From NCBI GenBank assembly GCA_002355455.1, contig AP017375.1:248001-312000 (forward strand): a stretch of DNA of 64,000 nucleotides. Direction: 5' to 3'. The position numbers and the translations under genes were made by a program. A model generated the notes under the pieces. The model did not search any database and was not told the origin of the DNA. It saw nothing but the letters and a program-made list of their open reading frames with translations. Source of the stretch: Stanieria sp. NIES-3757 (GTDB taxonomy: Bacteria > Cyanobacteriota > Cyanobacteriia > Cyanobacteriales > Xenococcaceae). This document shows positions 8,303 through 19,381 of the stretch, one piece after another. How positions within the stretch are numbered: the first letter of the stretch is position 1; every line of letters starts with the position of its first letter.

Positions 8303-8685
8303 AATATTAATTAGTAATTAAATTGATGTTAAATTCCCCTGTGCGACTATCATAAATGTCTTTAATTATTTCTTCTACTGTTCTGTCATCTTCCCATTTT
8401 CCAAAAGTAGCTGCTAAAGCTTGAGCTTGATTTTCTTGAGCATTAATTGTTTCTTGTTTGATAGTGTTTTGGACAATATCTTTAATTATTTCTTCTAACT
8501 GACCTCTGGTTAAATTGCCTATGTTTTGTTCTAAATAGGGTTGTTCCATCATGGCTTAAAATATCTCAAATTAGTTGAATTATGACTTTTTAGGGCTTTC
8601 TTGCTCGGTTAAGACCGAGCAAGAAAGTGGATAGTGTTGTTTCTATGTTAAGGTAAATCTGTACTCCCCATTAAATAGCGATCGC
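8264..8685. repeat. direct duplication, copy 2 (partner 7295-7716)
   Basis: Second member of the 422-nt duplication. It is the parental arrangement: the real gltD end, the longer antitoxin and the start of the (now broken) vapC are all in natural continuity here, whereas copy 1 is cut off on both sides. Confidence 0.8.
8307..8552 (-). CDS. VapB-like antitoxin, copy 2 (full length)
   Basis: 81 residues. Core segments IGNLTRGQLEEIIKDIVQNT, TINAQENQAQALAATFGKWE and VEEIIKDIYDSRTG are shared with copy 1; this copy adds EFNINLITN at the C-terminus. The gene is followed after 4 nt by the vapC pseudogene, so it is the antitoxin of a former VapBC operon. The family is the short acidic antitoxin group often found before PIN toxins in cyanobacteria; the C-terminal part would wrap the toxin. 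Two ATGs occur at the start (8550-8552 and the next codon). It sits between gltD and its dead toxin, on the same strand, perhaps read from the gltB-gltD transcript. Confidence 0.75.
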   Translation of the reverse strand: MMEQPYLEQNIGNLTRGQLEEIIKDIVQNTIKQETINAQENQAQALAATFGKWEDDRTVEEIIKDIYDSRTGEFNINLITN

Positions 8686-10126
8686 ATTCACGAGCGACAC
8701 CACGACCTTCATTAAATGCCCAAACTACTAAACTCTGTCCGCGACGGCAATCTCCTGCTGCAAAAACGCCAGGGATATTGGTAGTATACTTTTCAAAGTC
8801 GGCTTTGATATTGCTACGGGCATCCTTTTCCAGTCCTAAAGCTTCTAAAAGCGGTTGTTCTGGGCCAAGAAAACCCATTGCTAAGAGAACTAATTGAGCG
8901 GGTATAACTTTTTCTGTACCAGAAACGGGTTGAAAAACAAAGCGACCACTAGCATCTTTTTCCCACTGCACCTGTACGGTGTGAACGGCTTTGACTTGTC
9001 CGTGGTCGTCTCCTTCAAACTTGGTTGCGGTAGTCAAATAACCTCTAGGATCGTCACCGAATTTGGCAGCAGCTTCTTCCTGTCCGTAATCGAGACGATA
9101 AATTTTTGGCCATTCGGGCCAGGGATTATTTGCAGCCCGTTCTTGGGGTGGTTGGGGCATGATTTCCAGTTGCACCAGAGAGCGACAACCGTGACGAACT
9201 GATGTTCCAACGCAGTCTGTCCCCGTGTCACCACCACCAATAATAACTACATCTTTACCAGCAGCAGAAAGACTAGTATCTTTACCATCTAAAATTGCCT
9301 GAGTATTGGCAGTGAGGAAGTCCATCGCGAAGTGAATACCTTTGAGGGAACGTCCTTCAATTGGTAAATCTCTGGGTTTGGTTGCACCAGTACAAAGGAT
9401 TACCGAATCATATTCTTGGAGTAATTGTTCGGCAGGTAAATCCTTACCGATTTCAGTATTGCAGGTAAAGGTAACTCCCTCTGCCTCTAACATCGTGATG
9501 CGACGCATGACGATTTCTTGCTTATCCAGTTTCATATTGGGAATGCCATACATCAACAGACCCCCAGGACGATCCGCCCGTTCAAATACTGTTACCCAAT
9601 GACCAGCTTTATTAAGTTGGGCAGCAGCACACAATCCCGCAGGGCCAGATCCTACCACTGCGACTTTTTTACCCGTGCGTTTTTGGGGTGGTTCGGGGTT
9701 AATCCAACCTGCATCCCAACCTTTTTCGATGATGGAATATTCAATATTTTTAATGGTTACTGGGGGGTTATGGATGCCTAAAACACAAGAACCTTCGCAA
9801 GGGGCAGGACATACTCTACCTGTGAATTCAGGAAAATTATTAGTTTTATGTAAACGGTCTAATGCTTCGCGCCACAGTCCACGATAAATTAGGTCATTCC
9901 ATTCAGGAATTAAATTATTAATTGGGCAACCACTCGCCATTCCACTAATGGTAATACCCGTGTGACAGAAAGGCGTACCGCAATCCATACAACGGGCAGC
10001 CTGAGTTTTAAGTTTATCCTCTGGCATGGGAAGATGAAATTCATCCCAATTACGAATGCGGTCTAAAGGTGATAATTCAGAAGGTTCTTCGCGGAGATAT
10101 TCAATAAAGCCTGTTGGTTTTCCCAT
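8648..10126 (-). CDS. gltD: glutamate synthase small (beta) subunit
   Basis: 492 residues. GltD passes electrons from NAD(P)H through FAD and iron-sulfur clusters to the large subunit, which makes two glutamates from glutamine and 2-oxoglutarate. The N-terminal Cys-rich region is intact ([30 protein letters not shown]), then the FAD fold ([19 protein letters not shown]) and the NAD(P) fold ([17 protein letters not shown]), ending with [18 protein letters not shown]. It lies 165 nt downstream of gltB on the same strand, so a gltB-gltD operon is likely. Its last codons are present three times in the 1-kb region downstream because of local duplications. Confidence 0.96.
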   Translation of the reverse strand: MGKPTGFIEYLREEPSELSPLDRIRNWDEFHLPMPEDKLKTQAARCMDCGTPFCHTGITISGMASGCPINNLIPEWNDLIYRGLWREALDRLHKTNNFPEFTGRVCPAPCEGSCVLGIHNPPVTIKNIEYSIIEKGWDAGWINPEPPQKRTGKKVAVVGSGPAGLCAAAQLNKAGHWVTVFERADRPGGLLMYGIPNMKLDKQEIVMRRITMLEAEGVTFTCNTEIGKDLPAEQLLQEYDSVILCTGATKPRDLPIEGRSLKGIHFAMDFLTANTQAILDGKDTSLSAAGKDVVIIGGGDTGTDCVGTSVRHGCRSLVQLEIMPQPPQERAANNPWPEWPKIYRLDYGQEEAAAKFGDDPRGYLTTATKFEGDDHGQVKAVHTVQVQWEKDASGRFVFQPVSGTEKVIPAQLVLLAMGFLGPEQPLLEALGLEKDARSNIKADFEKYTTNIPGVFAAGDCRRGQSLVVWAFNEGRGVARECDRYLMGSTDLP

Positions 10127-10291
10127 ATTTACAAAATGATGAATTATGAATTATGAAGTAAGGCAAAAGGCAGGAGGCAGGAGGCAAGGGGTAGAAGGCA
10201 GGGCAGAAAATTTACAACTTTATTACTTATTACCTATTACCTCTTACCTATTACTTCCTGATAACTGCTCATTGTTAACTGTTAACTGAAA
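10127..10291. repeat. low-complexity spacer between gltB and gltD
   Basis: The 165-nt gap contains a purine-rich run of short AGGCAGG-type repeats (about 10155-10210) followed by ATTACCTATTACCTCTTACC-type heptamer repeats (about 10222-10255) and GTTAACTGTTAACTG. These are the short tandem repeats often seen between cyanobacterial genes. They show no terminator, so cotranscription of gltB and gltD remains possible. Confidence 0.6.
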
Positions 10292-13200
10292 TTAACTGCC
10301 ACCAATACGGGCGACATCGCTGGCGTTGGCTTCAAAGGCAGCCGTTAGGGCATCATCACCGCTCAAACCTTCCGCGAGCGCCTGTTTAATAGCTTGTAGT
10401 ACCCGTTTGTAGTCTCTGGGCATGACTTTGACGAATTTGGAGGCAAATTCCTGCCAATTCGCTAGCACTTTAGCTGCTTTTTGACTCTGGGTGTAATCTT
10501 GATGTTTCTGAATCATTTGGTAAACAATTTCTCTGTCTTCTTCATCTAAAGGTTCGATGTCTGCCATTTGAGTGTTGCAACGAATAGCAAAATCTCCCTG
10601 TTCGTCGAGAATGTAAGCTACTCCGCCACTCATTCCCGCAGCAAAGTTCCGTCCAGTTTTACCGAGAATGACTACTTTGCCACCTGTCATGTATTCGCAA
10701 CCATGATCCCCAATAGCTTCGACTACAGCATTAACACCCGAATTACGGACACAGAATCTTTCTCCTGCAATACCATAGATATAAGCTTCGCCACTGGTTG
10801 CACCATAAAAGGCAACGTTGCCGATAATAATATTTTCCGCTGGTACAAAGGTAGAAGCAGCAGGAGGATAGACAATTATTTTGCCCCCACTCAACCCTTT
10901 ACCTAGATAGTCATTGGCATCGCCTTCTAATTCTAGGGTTACTCCTTTGGGTACAAATGCACCAAAACTTTGTCCCGCACTACCTTGGAAATGGAGATGA
11001 ACTGTATCTTCTGGCAACCCTTCCCAATGACGTTTAGTGATTTCATTGCCCAAAATTGTACCTACTACCCGATTAGTATTTTTAATCGGTAGGGTAGCTT
11101 TGACCTTTTCGCCTTTTTCAATCGCTGGTTTACAAAGATCGAGTAAGGTAGTGAGGTCCAGGGATTTATCCAAACCATGATCCTGGGAAATTTGACAATA
11201 GCGTCCTACTTCTGGGTCTACTTCAGGTTGGTAAAGGATTTTAGAAAGATCGATGCCTTTGGCTTTCCAATGATCCACCGCTTTCTTTGCCTCTAATACA
11301 TCAGTACGTCCTACCATTTCATTGAGGGTACGGAAGCCTAAACTCGCCATAATTTCGCGCACTTCTTGGGCGATAAACTTCATAAAGTTGACGGTGTAAG
11401 CTGGATCGCCAATGAAGTTTTTACGCAATCTGGGGTCTTGGGTAGCGACTCCTGCAGGACAAGTATTGAGATGGCAGACGCGCATCATGATACAACCCAG
11501 AGTAACTAGAGGCGCAGTTGAAAAACCAAATTCTTCAGCACCCAGGAGGGTTGCGATCGCAACATCTCGACCTGTTTTCATCTGTCCGTCGGTTTCTACA
11601 GCAATTCGGCTACGGAGGTTATTTAACACCAGAGTTTGATGGGTTTCAGCTAAACCGAGTTCCCAAGGCAGTCCTGCGTGTTTGATCGAGGTTTGGGGAG
11701 ATGCACCCGTACCGCCATCGAAACCAGAGATTAACACTACATCTGCATGGGCTTTAGCTACGCCAGCAGCGATCGTTCCTACCCCTACTTCCGAAACTAA
11801 TTTAACGCTAATGCGAGCTTCCCGATTAGCATTTTTCAGATCGTGGATCAACTCAGCCAAATCTTCAATCGAGTAAATATCGTGGTGGGGAGGTGGAGAA
11901 ATTAAGCCTACTCCTGGGGTAGAGTGACGGACTTTCGCAATCCAAGGATAGACTTTCTTACCTGGTAATTGTCCTCCTTCTCCTGGTTTTGCCCCTTGTG
12001 CCATTTTGATTTGGAGTTCTCTAGCTTGGGATAAGTATAGACTGGTAACCCCAAACCGTCCCGAAGCAACTTGTTTGATCGCACTGTTTTTAGAATCGCC
12101 CTGTTCGTTTGTCCAAGTATAGCGTTCTGGGTCTTCGCCTCCTTCTCCCGTATTGGATTTACCACCGATCCGATTCATAGCGATCGCTAGAGATTCGTGG
12201 GCTTCTTTGGAAATCGAACCGTAACTCATTGCCCCAGTTTTGAATCGCTTCATAATCGCTTCGATGGGTTCTACCTCTTCGAGGGGAACTGGTTTGCGTT
12301 CTTTAAACCCTAACAATCCTCTGAGGGTAAAGTGTTGCTGATTCTGCTCGTTTACCAGCTTGGCGTATTGCTTGTAAAGCTCATAATCACCTATTCTTAC
12401 TGCCTGTTGTAAAGTATGGATGGTTTGGGGACTGAACAAATGTGCCTCGCCATCTTTGCGCCATTGGTATTCACCGCCCACATCCAAGGTATGTCCGTTA
12501 ACTTCACGGTCGGGAAAAGCATGACTATGACGTAAAATTGTTTCACGGGCGATCGCTTCTAAATCTACTCCTTCAATTCTCGATGCCGTCCAGCTAAAGT
12601 AACGATTTACTATCGACTGATTGAGTCCGATTGCTTCAAAAATTTGCGCTCCGCGATAGCTTTGTAAGGTAGAGATCCCGATCTTGGAAGCAATTTTAAT
12701 CGTTCCCTTAGTCACTGCTTTAATATAATTTTTGCAAGCAGTTTGATAATCGACATCCACCAGTATGCCCTGCTGGATCATCTCATCAATAGTCGTAAAA
12801 GCGAGATAGGGATTAATTGCGCCACAACCGTAGCCAAGTAAGACAGCAAAATGATGAACTTCCCTTGGTTCTCCTGATTCTAAAACAAGTCCTACTCTAG
12901 TACGAGTTCCTTGACGAATTAAGTGGTGATGTAAACCTGCTACTGCAAGTAAGGCAGGAATGGGAGCGTTATCTTTATTAACATCGCGATCGCTTAAAAT
13001 AATGATACTTGTTCCTGATACGATGGCTTGATCTGCCTCACTACAAATGCGATCAATAGCTGCTTCTAAACCCCTCACGCCTTCTTTCGGATTGAATAAA
13101 ATTGGCAGGGTAATGGATTTAAAATCTCCATCCAGGTTTTTGAGTTTTGCCAACTCCTTATTACTAATTACGGGAGTTTTTAATTTAATCAGGTGACAAC

Positions 13201-14890
13201 TTTCTGGTTGAGGAGCGAGTAAGTTTCGTTCTGCACCAATAGTAGTTACGGGAGAGGTAACAATTTCTTCCCGAATCGAATCGATGGGAGGATTGGTTAC
13301 TTGGGCAAATAATTGTTGGAAATAATCATAAAGAAGTTTGGGGCGATCCGACAGCACCGCTAAAGGAGTATCCGAACCCATCGAACCTACTGCTTCCACT
13401 CCATTGAGAGCCATCGGTTTTAATAAGATCCGTAACTCTTCAAAGGTATAACCAAAGGTCATCTGCTGTTGGATGGTGGTGGTTAAATCTTCTGAAGCAA
13501 CAAGAGCGAAATCATTCGTTACTTTTGATTCGGGTAAAGATGCCAAATCTACTAAATAGCGATCCAACCATTCCCGATAGGGATGTTCAGTGACAATTGC
13601 CTGTTTAATTTCCTCGTCGGCAACGATCCTTCCTTCTTCCATATTGACCAGGAACATTCTACCTGGTTCCAAACGCCCCTTCAAAGCGACGTTTTCTGGG
13701 GCAACGGGTAAGACTCCCGCTTCTGATGCCATAATTACCAGATTATCTTTGGTAACGTAGTAGCGAGAAGGACGTAAGCCATTGCGATCCAACACTGCCC
13801 CTACCATTGTGCCATCAGTAAAAGCAATCGATGCAGGGCCATCCCAGGGTTCCATCAAACAGGAATGATACTCATAGAACGCCTTCTTCTTATCGCTCAT
13901 CGACTCGTGGGCAGTCCAGGGTTCGGGGATCATCATCATCATGGCATGAGGAAGCGATCGCCCTGCCAAAACCATTAGTTCAAAAGTATTATCAAAAATA
14001 CTGGAGTCACTGCCATCGATATTAATTAAATTCTGCACTTTCTTCATATCTTGGCCGAATAGCTCCGACTCAAACAGCGATTGTCGGGCGTGCATCCAAT
14101 TAATATTGCCTCTTAGGGTATTAATTTCCCCGTTGTGAGCGATGTAGCGATAAGGATGCGCTCTTTCCCAACTAGGAAAAGTATTGGTACTAAAACGCGA
14201 ATGGACTAAGGCTAAAGCACTTTCGAGATCGGGATCGTGCAGTTCGGGATAATATTGCCCTACCTGCATTGTCATCAACATCCCTTTATATACAATCGTT
14301 CGGCAGGAAACACTCGACTCATACCAAAAAGAATCACCTAACTCCTTACGAATTGCTTTATGAGTCCGTTTGCGAATCACAAAGAGCTTTCGTTCAAAGG
14401 CTGCTTCATCGATATCGCCAGCCCGTTGGATAAACACCTGCTGCATGAAGGGTTCGCTTGATTTAGCCGTGTTACCTAAAGAGGAGTTATCCGTAGGTAC
14501 GTCACGCCAACCCAAGACTTTTTGACCTTCTTCGGCGACAATTTCTTCAAATACTCTTCTTCCCTGTTCTCTCTTGACGGAATCGGGAGAAGAATAAATC
14601 ATGCCAACACCATATTCTCCCACTTCTGGCAAAGTAATATTTTCTTGGGCAGCTACCTTCTTAAAAAACTTATGGGGTATTTGCATTAAAATACCCGCTC
14701 CATCACCTGTATTTGTCTCCGCACCGCAAGCACCACGATGTTCAAGATTAATCAAAATTGTCAGAGCCTGCTCAACAAGCTCGTGAGATTTTTTTCCATT
14801 CATGTGGACGATAAATCCAACACCGCAGGCATCATGCTCGAAGCGAGGATCGTATAGACCCTGTTGGGGTGGCAGTTGATTATTATTCAT
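10292..14890 (-). CDS. gltB: glutamate synthase large (alpha) subunit
   Basis: 1532 residues. The class II amidotransferase domain begins at Cys22 ([12 protein letters not shown]) after a short propeptide; the FMN-binding synthase domain (about 850-1190) includes [12 protein letters not shown] and [11 protein letters not shown]; the Cys cluster [16 protein letters not shown] (about 1132-1147) binds the 3Fe-4S centre; and the C-terminal beta-helix has the repeated G-x-x-x-G-x-x pattern. It converts glutamine plus 2-oxoglutarate to two glutamates. Cyanobacteria have a ferredoxin enzyme (glsF) and an NADH enzyme (gltB); the gltD gene next door argues for gltB. Sequence alone does not fully exclude the ferredoxin type. 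Confidence 0.93.
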   Translation of the reverse strand: MNNNQLPPQQGLYDPRFEHDACGVGFIVHMNGKKSHELVEQALTILINLEHRGACGAETNTGDGAGILMQIPHKFFKKVAAQENITLPEVGEYGVGMIYSSPDSVKREQGRRVFEEIVAEEGQKVLGWRDVPTDNSSLGNTAKSSEPFMQQVFIQRAGDIDEAAFERKLFVIRKRTHKAIRKELGDSFWYESSVSCRTIVYKGMLMTMQVGQYYPELHDPDLESALALVHSRFSTNTFPSWERAHPYRYIAHNGEINTLRGNINWMHARQSLFESELFGQDMKKVQNLINIDGSDSSIFDNTFELMVLAGRSLPHAMMMMIPEPWTAHESMSDKKKAFYEYHSCLMEPWDGPASIAFTDGTMVGAVLDRNGLRPSRYYVTKDNLVIMASEAGVLPVAPENVALKGRLEPGRMFLVNMEEGRIVADEEIKQAIVTEHPYREWLDRYLVDLASLPESKVTNDFALVASEDLTTTIQQQMTFGYTFEELRILLKPMALNGVEAVGSMGSDTPLAVLSDRPKLLYDYFQQLFAQVTNPPIDSIREEIVTSPVTTIGAERNLLAPQPESCHLIKLKTPVISNKELAKLKNLDGDFKSITLPILFNPKEGVRGLEAAIDRICSEADQAIVSGTSIIILSDRDVNKDNAPIPALLAVAGLHHHLIRQGTRTRVGLVLESGEPREVHHFAVLLGYGCGAINPYLAFTTIDEMIQQGILVDVDYQTACKNYIKAVTKGTIKIASKIGISTLQSYRGAQIFEAIGLNQSIVNRYFSWTASRIEGVDLEAIARETILRHSHAFPDREVNGHTLDVGGEYQWRKDGEAHLFSPQTIHTLQQAVRIGDYELYKQYAKLVNEQNQQHFTLRGLLGFKERKPVPLEEVEPIEAIMKRFKTGAMSYGSISKEAHESLAIAMNRIGGKSNTGEGGEDPERYTWTNEQGDSKNSAIKQVASGRFGVTSLYLSQARELQIKMAQGAKPGEGGQLPGKKVYPWIAKVRHSTPGVGLISPPPHHDIYSIEDLAELIHDLKNANREARISVKLVSEVGVGTIAAGVAKAHADVVLISGFDGGTGASPQTSIKHAGLPWELGLAETHQTLVLNNLRSRIAVETDGQMKTGRDVAIATLLGAEEFGFSTAPLVTLGCIMMRVCHLNTCPAGVATQDPRLRKNFIGDPAYTVNFMKFIAQEVREIMASLGFRTLNEMVGRTDVLEAKKAVDHWKAKGIDLSKILYQPEVDPEVGRYCQISQDHGLDKSLDLTTLLDLCKPAIEKGEKVKATLPIKNTNRVVGTILGNEITKRHWEGLPEDTVHLHFQGSAGQSFGAFVPKGVTLELEGDANDYLGKGLSGGKIIVYPPAASTFVPAENIIIGNVAFYGATSGEAYIYGIAGERFCVRNSGVNAVVEAIGDHGCEYMTGGKVVILGKTGRNFAAGMSGGVAYILDEQGDFAIRCNTQMADIEPLDEEDREIVYQMIQKHQDYTQSQKAAKVLANWQEFASKFVKVMPRDYKRVLQAIKQALAEGLSGDDALTAAFEANASDVARIGGS

Positions 14891-15082
14891 TTTGATAAAC
14901 TAAATGTTGGCAAAGACAAATTAATTAAAGAAGGTTTGAGCTATCGAGTTTGATTCAGTTGACTCTAGGTTGGCTGCTATAGTTATTTAATTTTACCTGG
15001 AGAGGCTGAGGGAGTAAATTTTTTAAGAAAATGATCACAATCAGATTAGTTAGATTTACTTAATTTACATATAGCAAATGTC

Positions 15083-15505
15083 ATGTATAGTCAAGACTTT
15101 ATCGCTTGGGCTGATCAACAAGCTTTATTGCTAGAACAAAAGCGTTGGGAAGAATTAGATTTGGTGCATTTAATTGAAGAGGTTAAAGATTTGGGAAATC
15201 GCCACAGGGATGCACTAGAAAGTCAGTTAACTCGATTGTTGATGCACTTACTCAAATGGAAATACCAACCTAACTATCGAAGTACTAGCTGGAAGGCAAC
15301 AATCAAAGAAGCGAGAAAACAGATTGAAAGACTGATTAAAAAGCATCCAGTCTTAAAAATTCACTTAGAGATGACTTTTTTAGAATGTTATTTAAATGCC
15401 CGCGAAGATGCTAGCGATGAAACTGAATTAAGTATTGATACTTTTCCTATCAATTGTCCTTTTTCTATAGCTCAAGTTTGTAATCGGGACTTTTTTCCCG
15501 ATTAA
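15083..15505 (+). CDS. DUF29 family protein
   Basis: 140 residues, all-alpha, with the DUF29 signature: DFIAWADQQALLLEQKRWEE, LDLVHLIEEVKDLGNRHRDA, LLMHLLKWKYQP and WKATIKEARKQIERLI. The family is very abundant and multi-copy in cyanobacteria, and no biochemical role is established; links to toxin-antitoxin or mobile DNA have been proposed but are not shown here. Stands alone, with AT-rich spacers on both sides; start is the ATG at 15083 with AAGCAA-type sequence upstream rather than a strong ribosome binding site. Confidence 0.88.
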   Translation: MYSQDFIAWADQQALLLEQKRWEELDLVHLIEEVKDLGNRHRDALESQLTRLLMHLLKWKYQPNYRSTSWKATIKEARKQIERLIKKHPVLKIHLEMTFLECYLNAREDASDETELSIDTFPINCPFSIAQVCNRDFFPD

Positions 15506-15724
15506 ATAAATATTAGGAGCAAAATTTTGAACTAAAGTTAATCACTTAATTTAAAGCGATCGCTTGAGCAAAAAACAACTTAATAGCAATTTTCGTGCCT
15601 TGACTAAATAGATAAGAATTGATTTTTTCTTATAATTAATTGCTAAATACTTTATTAGTTTTAACTTTTTATTTTTGCCCCTTGACTAAATCTGTTATTA
15701 CTTTTGAAAAATAATATAATATTC

Positions 15725-16408
15725 ATGTTTGAACAACAACCTCAAACCCTAAGAGAAAAAGTCAAATCATTAGCGACTGAATCTATTAATCAAGCCAACC
15801 CGTCGGGATGGTTTGAAACTTTATATGCTGAAGCGAATGGAGATTCAAATCAAGTTCCTTGGGCAAAAAATTCACCCCATCCTTATTTACAAAATTGGTT
15901 AGAAATTTATTCTCCTGAAGGGCAAGGAAAGTCGGCTTTAGTAATTGGTTGTGGTTTAGGTGATGATGCAGAAGCTTTGGCAAAATACGGATTTGCTGTA
16001 ACTGCCTTTGATATTTCTCAAAGCGCGATAGCTTGGTGCCAACAAAGATTTCCTGACTCTTCTGTTAACTATCTTGTTGCCGATTTATTTGCTTTAGACT
16101 CAACCTGGCAGCATCGTTTCGATTTAGTTTACGAATGTCGTAATATTCAAGCTTTACCTTTAAATGTTAGGTCACAAGTTATTAATACAGTTGCTTCTTT
16201 GGTGGCAACTGAAGGAACACTATTAATCATTACTCGCTTCCGCGATGATGAAAGCGAACCAGAAGGACCCCCTTGGGCTTTGTCTGAAGGAGAATTAGCT
16301 CAGTTTCAGGAATTAGGTTTAGCAGAAATTCATCGGGATGCTTTTTTAGAAGGGGAGGTAGAACCGATTAAACATTTTAGACTCGAATATCGTAAAGTGA
16401 GCCTATAA
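15725..16408 (+). CDS. class I SAM-dependent methyltransferase
   Basis: 227 residues from the ATG at 15725; an in-frame TTG 21 nt upstream is possible but gives an unlikely Asn/Ile leader. Methyltransferase motif I is SALVIGCGLGDDAEALA, motif II FAVTAFDISQSAIAWC, then VADLFALDSTW and FDLVYECRNIQAL. An upstream region (GWFETLYAEANGDSNQVPWA and NWLEIY) resembles thiopurine-S-methyltransferase-like enzymes, which often act on small thiols, halides or selenium compounds. The substrate is unknown. It is followed closely (21 nt) by the Lin0512 gene and probably heads a three-gene operon with Lin0512 and DUF202 genes. Confidence 0.85.
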   Translation: MFEQQPQTLREKVKSLATESINQANPSGWFETLYAEANGDSNQVPWAKNSPHPYLQNWLEIYSPEGQGKSALVIGCGLGDDAEALAKYGFAVTAFDISQSAIAWCQQRFPDSSVNYLVADLFALDSTWQHRFDLVYECRNIQALPLNVRSQVINTVASLVATEGTLLIITRFRDDESEPEGPPWALSEGELAQFQELGLAEIHRDAFLEGEVEPIKHFRLEYRKVSL

Positions 16409-16429
16409 GCTTAATCAATCTCAAATTAA

Positions 16430-16819
16430 ATGACTGGAGAACGCAAACGTTTAATTATTGAAATGGGGATGGGAATCGATCAACATGGTCAAGATCCTAC
16501 CGTAGCAGCAGCAAGAGCAGTAAGTAATGCGATCGCTCACAATGCCTTACCTGGAGTTTGGGAAGTAGCTGGTTTAACTCATCCTAATCAAATGATTGTG
16601 GAAGTTCAAGTAGCTGTACCTTATCCCGAACAAGTTAGGCAAGAAGAAGTTCTAGCTGTCTTACCCTTTGGGCAGAAAACTCTCACTGTAGAACCAGGTG
16701 GGATGGTAGTTCAAGGGAGAGCGCTCGCTGAATTAGCAGATAAAAATGATGAAATGTTAATTGCTGTGGCAGCCGTAACTGTTTTAATTGAGTCTAGCTC
16801 AAGCATGGCGGAATCATGA
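16430..16819 (+). CDS. Lin0512 family protein
   Basis: 129 residues, one small alpha/beta domain. It carries the family hallmarks: KRLIIEMGMGIDQHGQDPT, AAARAVSNAIAHNALPG, MIVEVQVAVPYPEQV and GMVVQGRALAELAD. The family is conserved in cyanobacteria and firmicutes and has no assigned function. Its stop overlaps the start of the DUF202 gene (ATGA-type overlap of 4 nt), showing translational coupling. The ribosome binding region is weak. Confidence 0.87.
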   Translation: MTGERKRLIIEMGMGIDQHGQDPTVAAARAVSNAIAHNALPGVWEVAGLTHPNQMIVEVQVAVPYPEQVRQEEVLAVLPFGQKTLTVEPGGMVVQGRALAELADKNDEMLIAVAAVTVLIESSSSMAES

Positions 16820-17238
16820 ATAGAATGTCAAAAATTGACCGCCAACGCGAGCATCAAGCTAATGAACGCACTTTTTTAGCTTGGCTGCGTACATCTATTG
16901 CTTTAATCGGTTTTGGTTTTGCGATCGCTCGTTTTGGTTTGTTTTTGCGACAGCTTGATGTAGCTCTTACTCAACATGAATCTAAGGTACATCCTTTTTT
17001 TAATTCACAAAATTTGGGTGTAGCTTTGGTAATCTTTGGAATTGTCGTAATTGCTTTAGCTGCCTGGCGATACAATCGAGTTTTTTGGCAAATCGAACGA
17101 GGAAATTATCGAGCCAACCGTTTGCTAATTTGGATTATGACTGGTGTAGTCATGATTTTGGGTTTGTTAAGTATTCCTTTATTGTTACTGCGAGATCAAG
17201 TACCTTCTGTGCCAAATCGTTTAAATCCTCGCAATTAG
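16816..17238 (+). CDS. DUF202 (YidH-like) membrane protein
   Basis: 140 residues with three predicted membrane helices (about 25-50, 68-90, 105-128). The first part, QREHQANERTFLAWLRTSIA then LIGFGFAIARFGLFL, is the defining DUF202 motif (NERTxLAWxRT). A second ATG four codons downstream (position 16825) is an alternative start. Function unknown. Last gene of the methyltransferase-Lin0512-DUF202 group; it converges with the Slt gene, with only 34 nt between the two stop codons. Confidence 0.88.
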   Translation: MNRMSKIDRQREHQANERTFLAWLRTSIALIGFGFAIARFGLFLRQLDVALTQHESKVHPFFNSQNLGVALVIFGIVVIALAAWRYNRVFWQIERGNYRANRLLIWIMTGVVMILGLLSIPLLLLRDQVPSVPNRLNPRN

Positions 17239-17272
17239 GCTTAATTATCTAAACTTTACGTCAGAAAAATCT

Positions 17273-19381
17273 CTAACTCTTACTAATCTGTTTGTATAAT
17301 TGGGTCACTTCAGGATTGTAAATCAACATATAGTTCCAGTAATTGCCAAATACTGATTCGACGTAGCCTTTAGTTTCTTTATAAGGAATTTGTTCGACAA
17401 ATTCATCAGCATCTTTCAAGTCGTATTTAGCTACCCACTTAGCCACTGCATTGGGTCCAGCATTATAACTAGCTACTGCTAACATCGAATTATTGTTATA
17501 TTTACGATGAGTATAGTCAAGATAAAACGTACCGAGGTTAATATTGTTTTCAGGATTAGTTAAAGAATAATCTTGCAAGCCGATTTGTTGAGCGACATAT
17601 TTACCTGTTTCTGGCATCACTTGCATTAAACCCAATGCACCAGCAGAGGATTCAATTTCAGGTTCAAAACGCGACTCTTGGCGAATTAAAGCAGTTACTA
17701 ACAGAGGGTTGAGTTGTCTTGCTTCAGACCATTTAAGAATCTTATCTTCAAAAGGAAAAGGATATAAAGCTTGCCAATATTCTGAGGTTTGCTGTAATTT
17801 TTCCCATTCTGCTTGGGTTTCTGATTTATCTTTATCTTTTAGCTCACTAATACGATTAATACCTCGTAAATTTTTACCTCTATCGAGTTCCATCAAACCA
17901 TAGGTAAACTCTTCTGCAAGCGAGAGTGTTTCTCGATCAGATAAATCTGCTTTAAATTGATTCCAGGCTTCTGATTTTAAACCTAATTGATATAATTCCT
18001 GGAAAACTTCTGAACCAGCAGGAGGAATAAAATTAGAAGATAATTTGGTTACCTGGGGTTGTAGTTGACGCACTGTGTCAAAATCACCTACATTCCAACC
18101 TAAAGCTACTGCCGATCGCCAGGCGTAGTAAGATTGAGGATAGCGCATGAGAACCGATTCAAAAGCTGTTTTCGCGTCTTCGCTGCGTCCCAGTTTATTT
18201 GCCCATTTCCCAATCCAAAAAGAAGCTTTGGGAGCAAATTCATGATCTGGGTTATTAATCGCAATTTGTTGCGCCCATTGCCAAGCAGCAACTAAATCCT
18301 TATTTTGGGCATATTGTTGAGCGATTTGCCAGCGATATTGGGCTGCTGCCTCAGAGTTGGTATATTTAGTTAAAAGCAATTGACGGGTTTGTTGGGCAGA
18401 TGTATGACTGTTGAGAGAGTCTAAAATTTTTGCTTTTTCAACTAGGGCATCTCCAGCTTGAGTAGGAAATTTATTAATTACTGTATCAAGATAACTAATT
18501 GCTTGTTGCTTATCAACTATCGTGGCTAAACGTCGTAAACCCCAAGCAGTATCTTCTGTATCGGGAAATTGTTGAATTAGTTGTTGATAATATTTTTGGG
18601 CTGTAATTTGATCGCCACTAAGATGATAGCCTCTTCCAGCACGATAGAGGTTTTGAGAGGTAACAGGTGCTTTAGCATAGGCTTTTCCTGCTTTGCCATA
18701 ATCCCATTTTTGCCAATAATTATCGGCAATAGTTTGCCAATCTTGAGGAGTTAATGAATCTGCATATTCTTTTACTAAACGCTCTCTAATTTCGTCTACG
18801 CCTTGAACGTCTGGAGTATATTTAACCAATACCATCATTAACTTGGGTTGATTAGGATTGGCTTCTAATAATTGGTGAATGATTTGATGAGTACGGGGAT
18901 GATAGGGAAATTTTGCGATCGCTTGTTGCCAATAATCAGGATGAGTTTTTCCCAATAAATAGAGTGCTTCGGCTGTGGCAGGAGAATCAGGATAGTTATT
19001 GACCAGTTTTAGCAACTTTGCTTGAGCTTGAGAGTTTTCTTGAGCTAATTCTTGAGCTTGTGCCTGTTTGATCAGAACATAAGGGGCAAGTAAAGGATAA
19101 TCTTGTTCTAAATTTTGTAACTTTTGTAAGGCTGATTGTCCTTGATTTTGGTCGATTAAACGGGCTGCTAATTGAAAACTAGCCCGATTTGCTTCTGGAG
19201 AGGGTGTAGCTTTTGCTGTTACTGGAGAAAAGAATTCGTTGGCGAAAGAAGTTTGCTCGGTGACAAGATTAGTTTGATTCTGTCCGCGCCACCAATGGCT
19301 AATTAATACAGTTGAACCAAAAGCTGAGACCAGTCCTAGAGAAGTTACTAAAGCGATTTTACTACTTAAGGGGTTTGGCAT
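17273..19381 (-). CDS. soluble lytic murein transglycosylase with TPR-like superhelix
   Basis: 702 residues. Residues 8-28 are a signal anchor (ALVTSLGLVSAFGSTVLI). Residues about 70-550 form tetratricopeptide-type alpha hairpins (many A-x-x-x-Y-P-x-S-x-x-A units, e.g. LVNNYPDSPATAEALYLLGK). The C-terminal SLT domain starts near 555 with VTALIRQESRFEPEIESSAG, which contains the catalytic Glu, followed by ALGLMQVMPETGK, INLGTFYLDY and AVASYNAGPNAV. It cleaves peptidoglycan glycan strands in the periplasm, giving anhydromuropeptides. The long helical N-terminus resembles the doughnut domain of E. coli Slt70. Convergent with DUF202 gene. Confidence 0.93.
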   Translation of the reverse strand: MPNPLSSKIALVTSLGLVSAFGSTVLISHWWRGQNQTNLVTEQTSFANEFFSPVTAKATPSPEANRASFQLAARLIDQNQGQSALQKLQNLEQDYPLLAPYVLIKQAQAQELAQENSQAQAKLLKLVNNYPDSPATAEALYLLGKTHPDYWQQAIAKFPYHPRTHQIIHQLLEANPNQPKLMMVLVKYTPDVQGVDEIRERLVKEYADSLTPQDWQTIADNYWQKWDYGKAGKAYAKAPVTSQNLYRAGRGYHLSGDQITAQKYYQQLIQQFPDTEDTAWGLRRLATIVDKQQAISYLDTVINKFPTQAGDALVEKAKILDSLNSHTSAQQTRQLLLTKYTNSEAAAQYRWQIAQQYAQNKDLVAAWQWAQQIAINNPDHEFAPKASFWIGKWANKLGRSEDAKTAFESVLMRYPQSYYAWRSAVALGWNVGDFDTVRQLQPQVTKLSSNFIPPAGSEVFQELYQLGLKSEAWNQFKADLSDRETLSLAEEFTYGLMELDRGKNLRGINRISELKDKDKSETQAEWEKLQQTSEYWQALYPFPFEDKILKWSEARQLNPLLVTALIRQESRFEPEIESSAGALGLMQVMPETGKYVAQQIGLQDYSLTNPENNINLGTFYLDYTHRKYNNNSMLAVASYNAGPNAVAKWVAKYDLKDADEFVEQIPYKETKGYVESVFGNYWNYMLIYNPEVTQLYKQISKS

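Noticed and set aside
10155-10270. CRISPR or regulatory array between gltB and gltD
   Set aside because: Repeats are short, irregular and of simple composition, as in common cyanobacterial spacers.
10292-14890. Calling the large GOGAT gene glsF (ferredoxin-dependent)
   Set aside because: gltD lies directly downstream; the ferredoxin enzyme has no small subunit. Not fully excluded by sequence alone.
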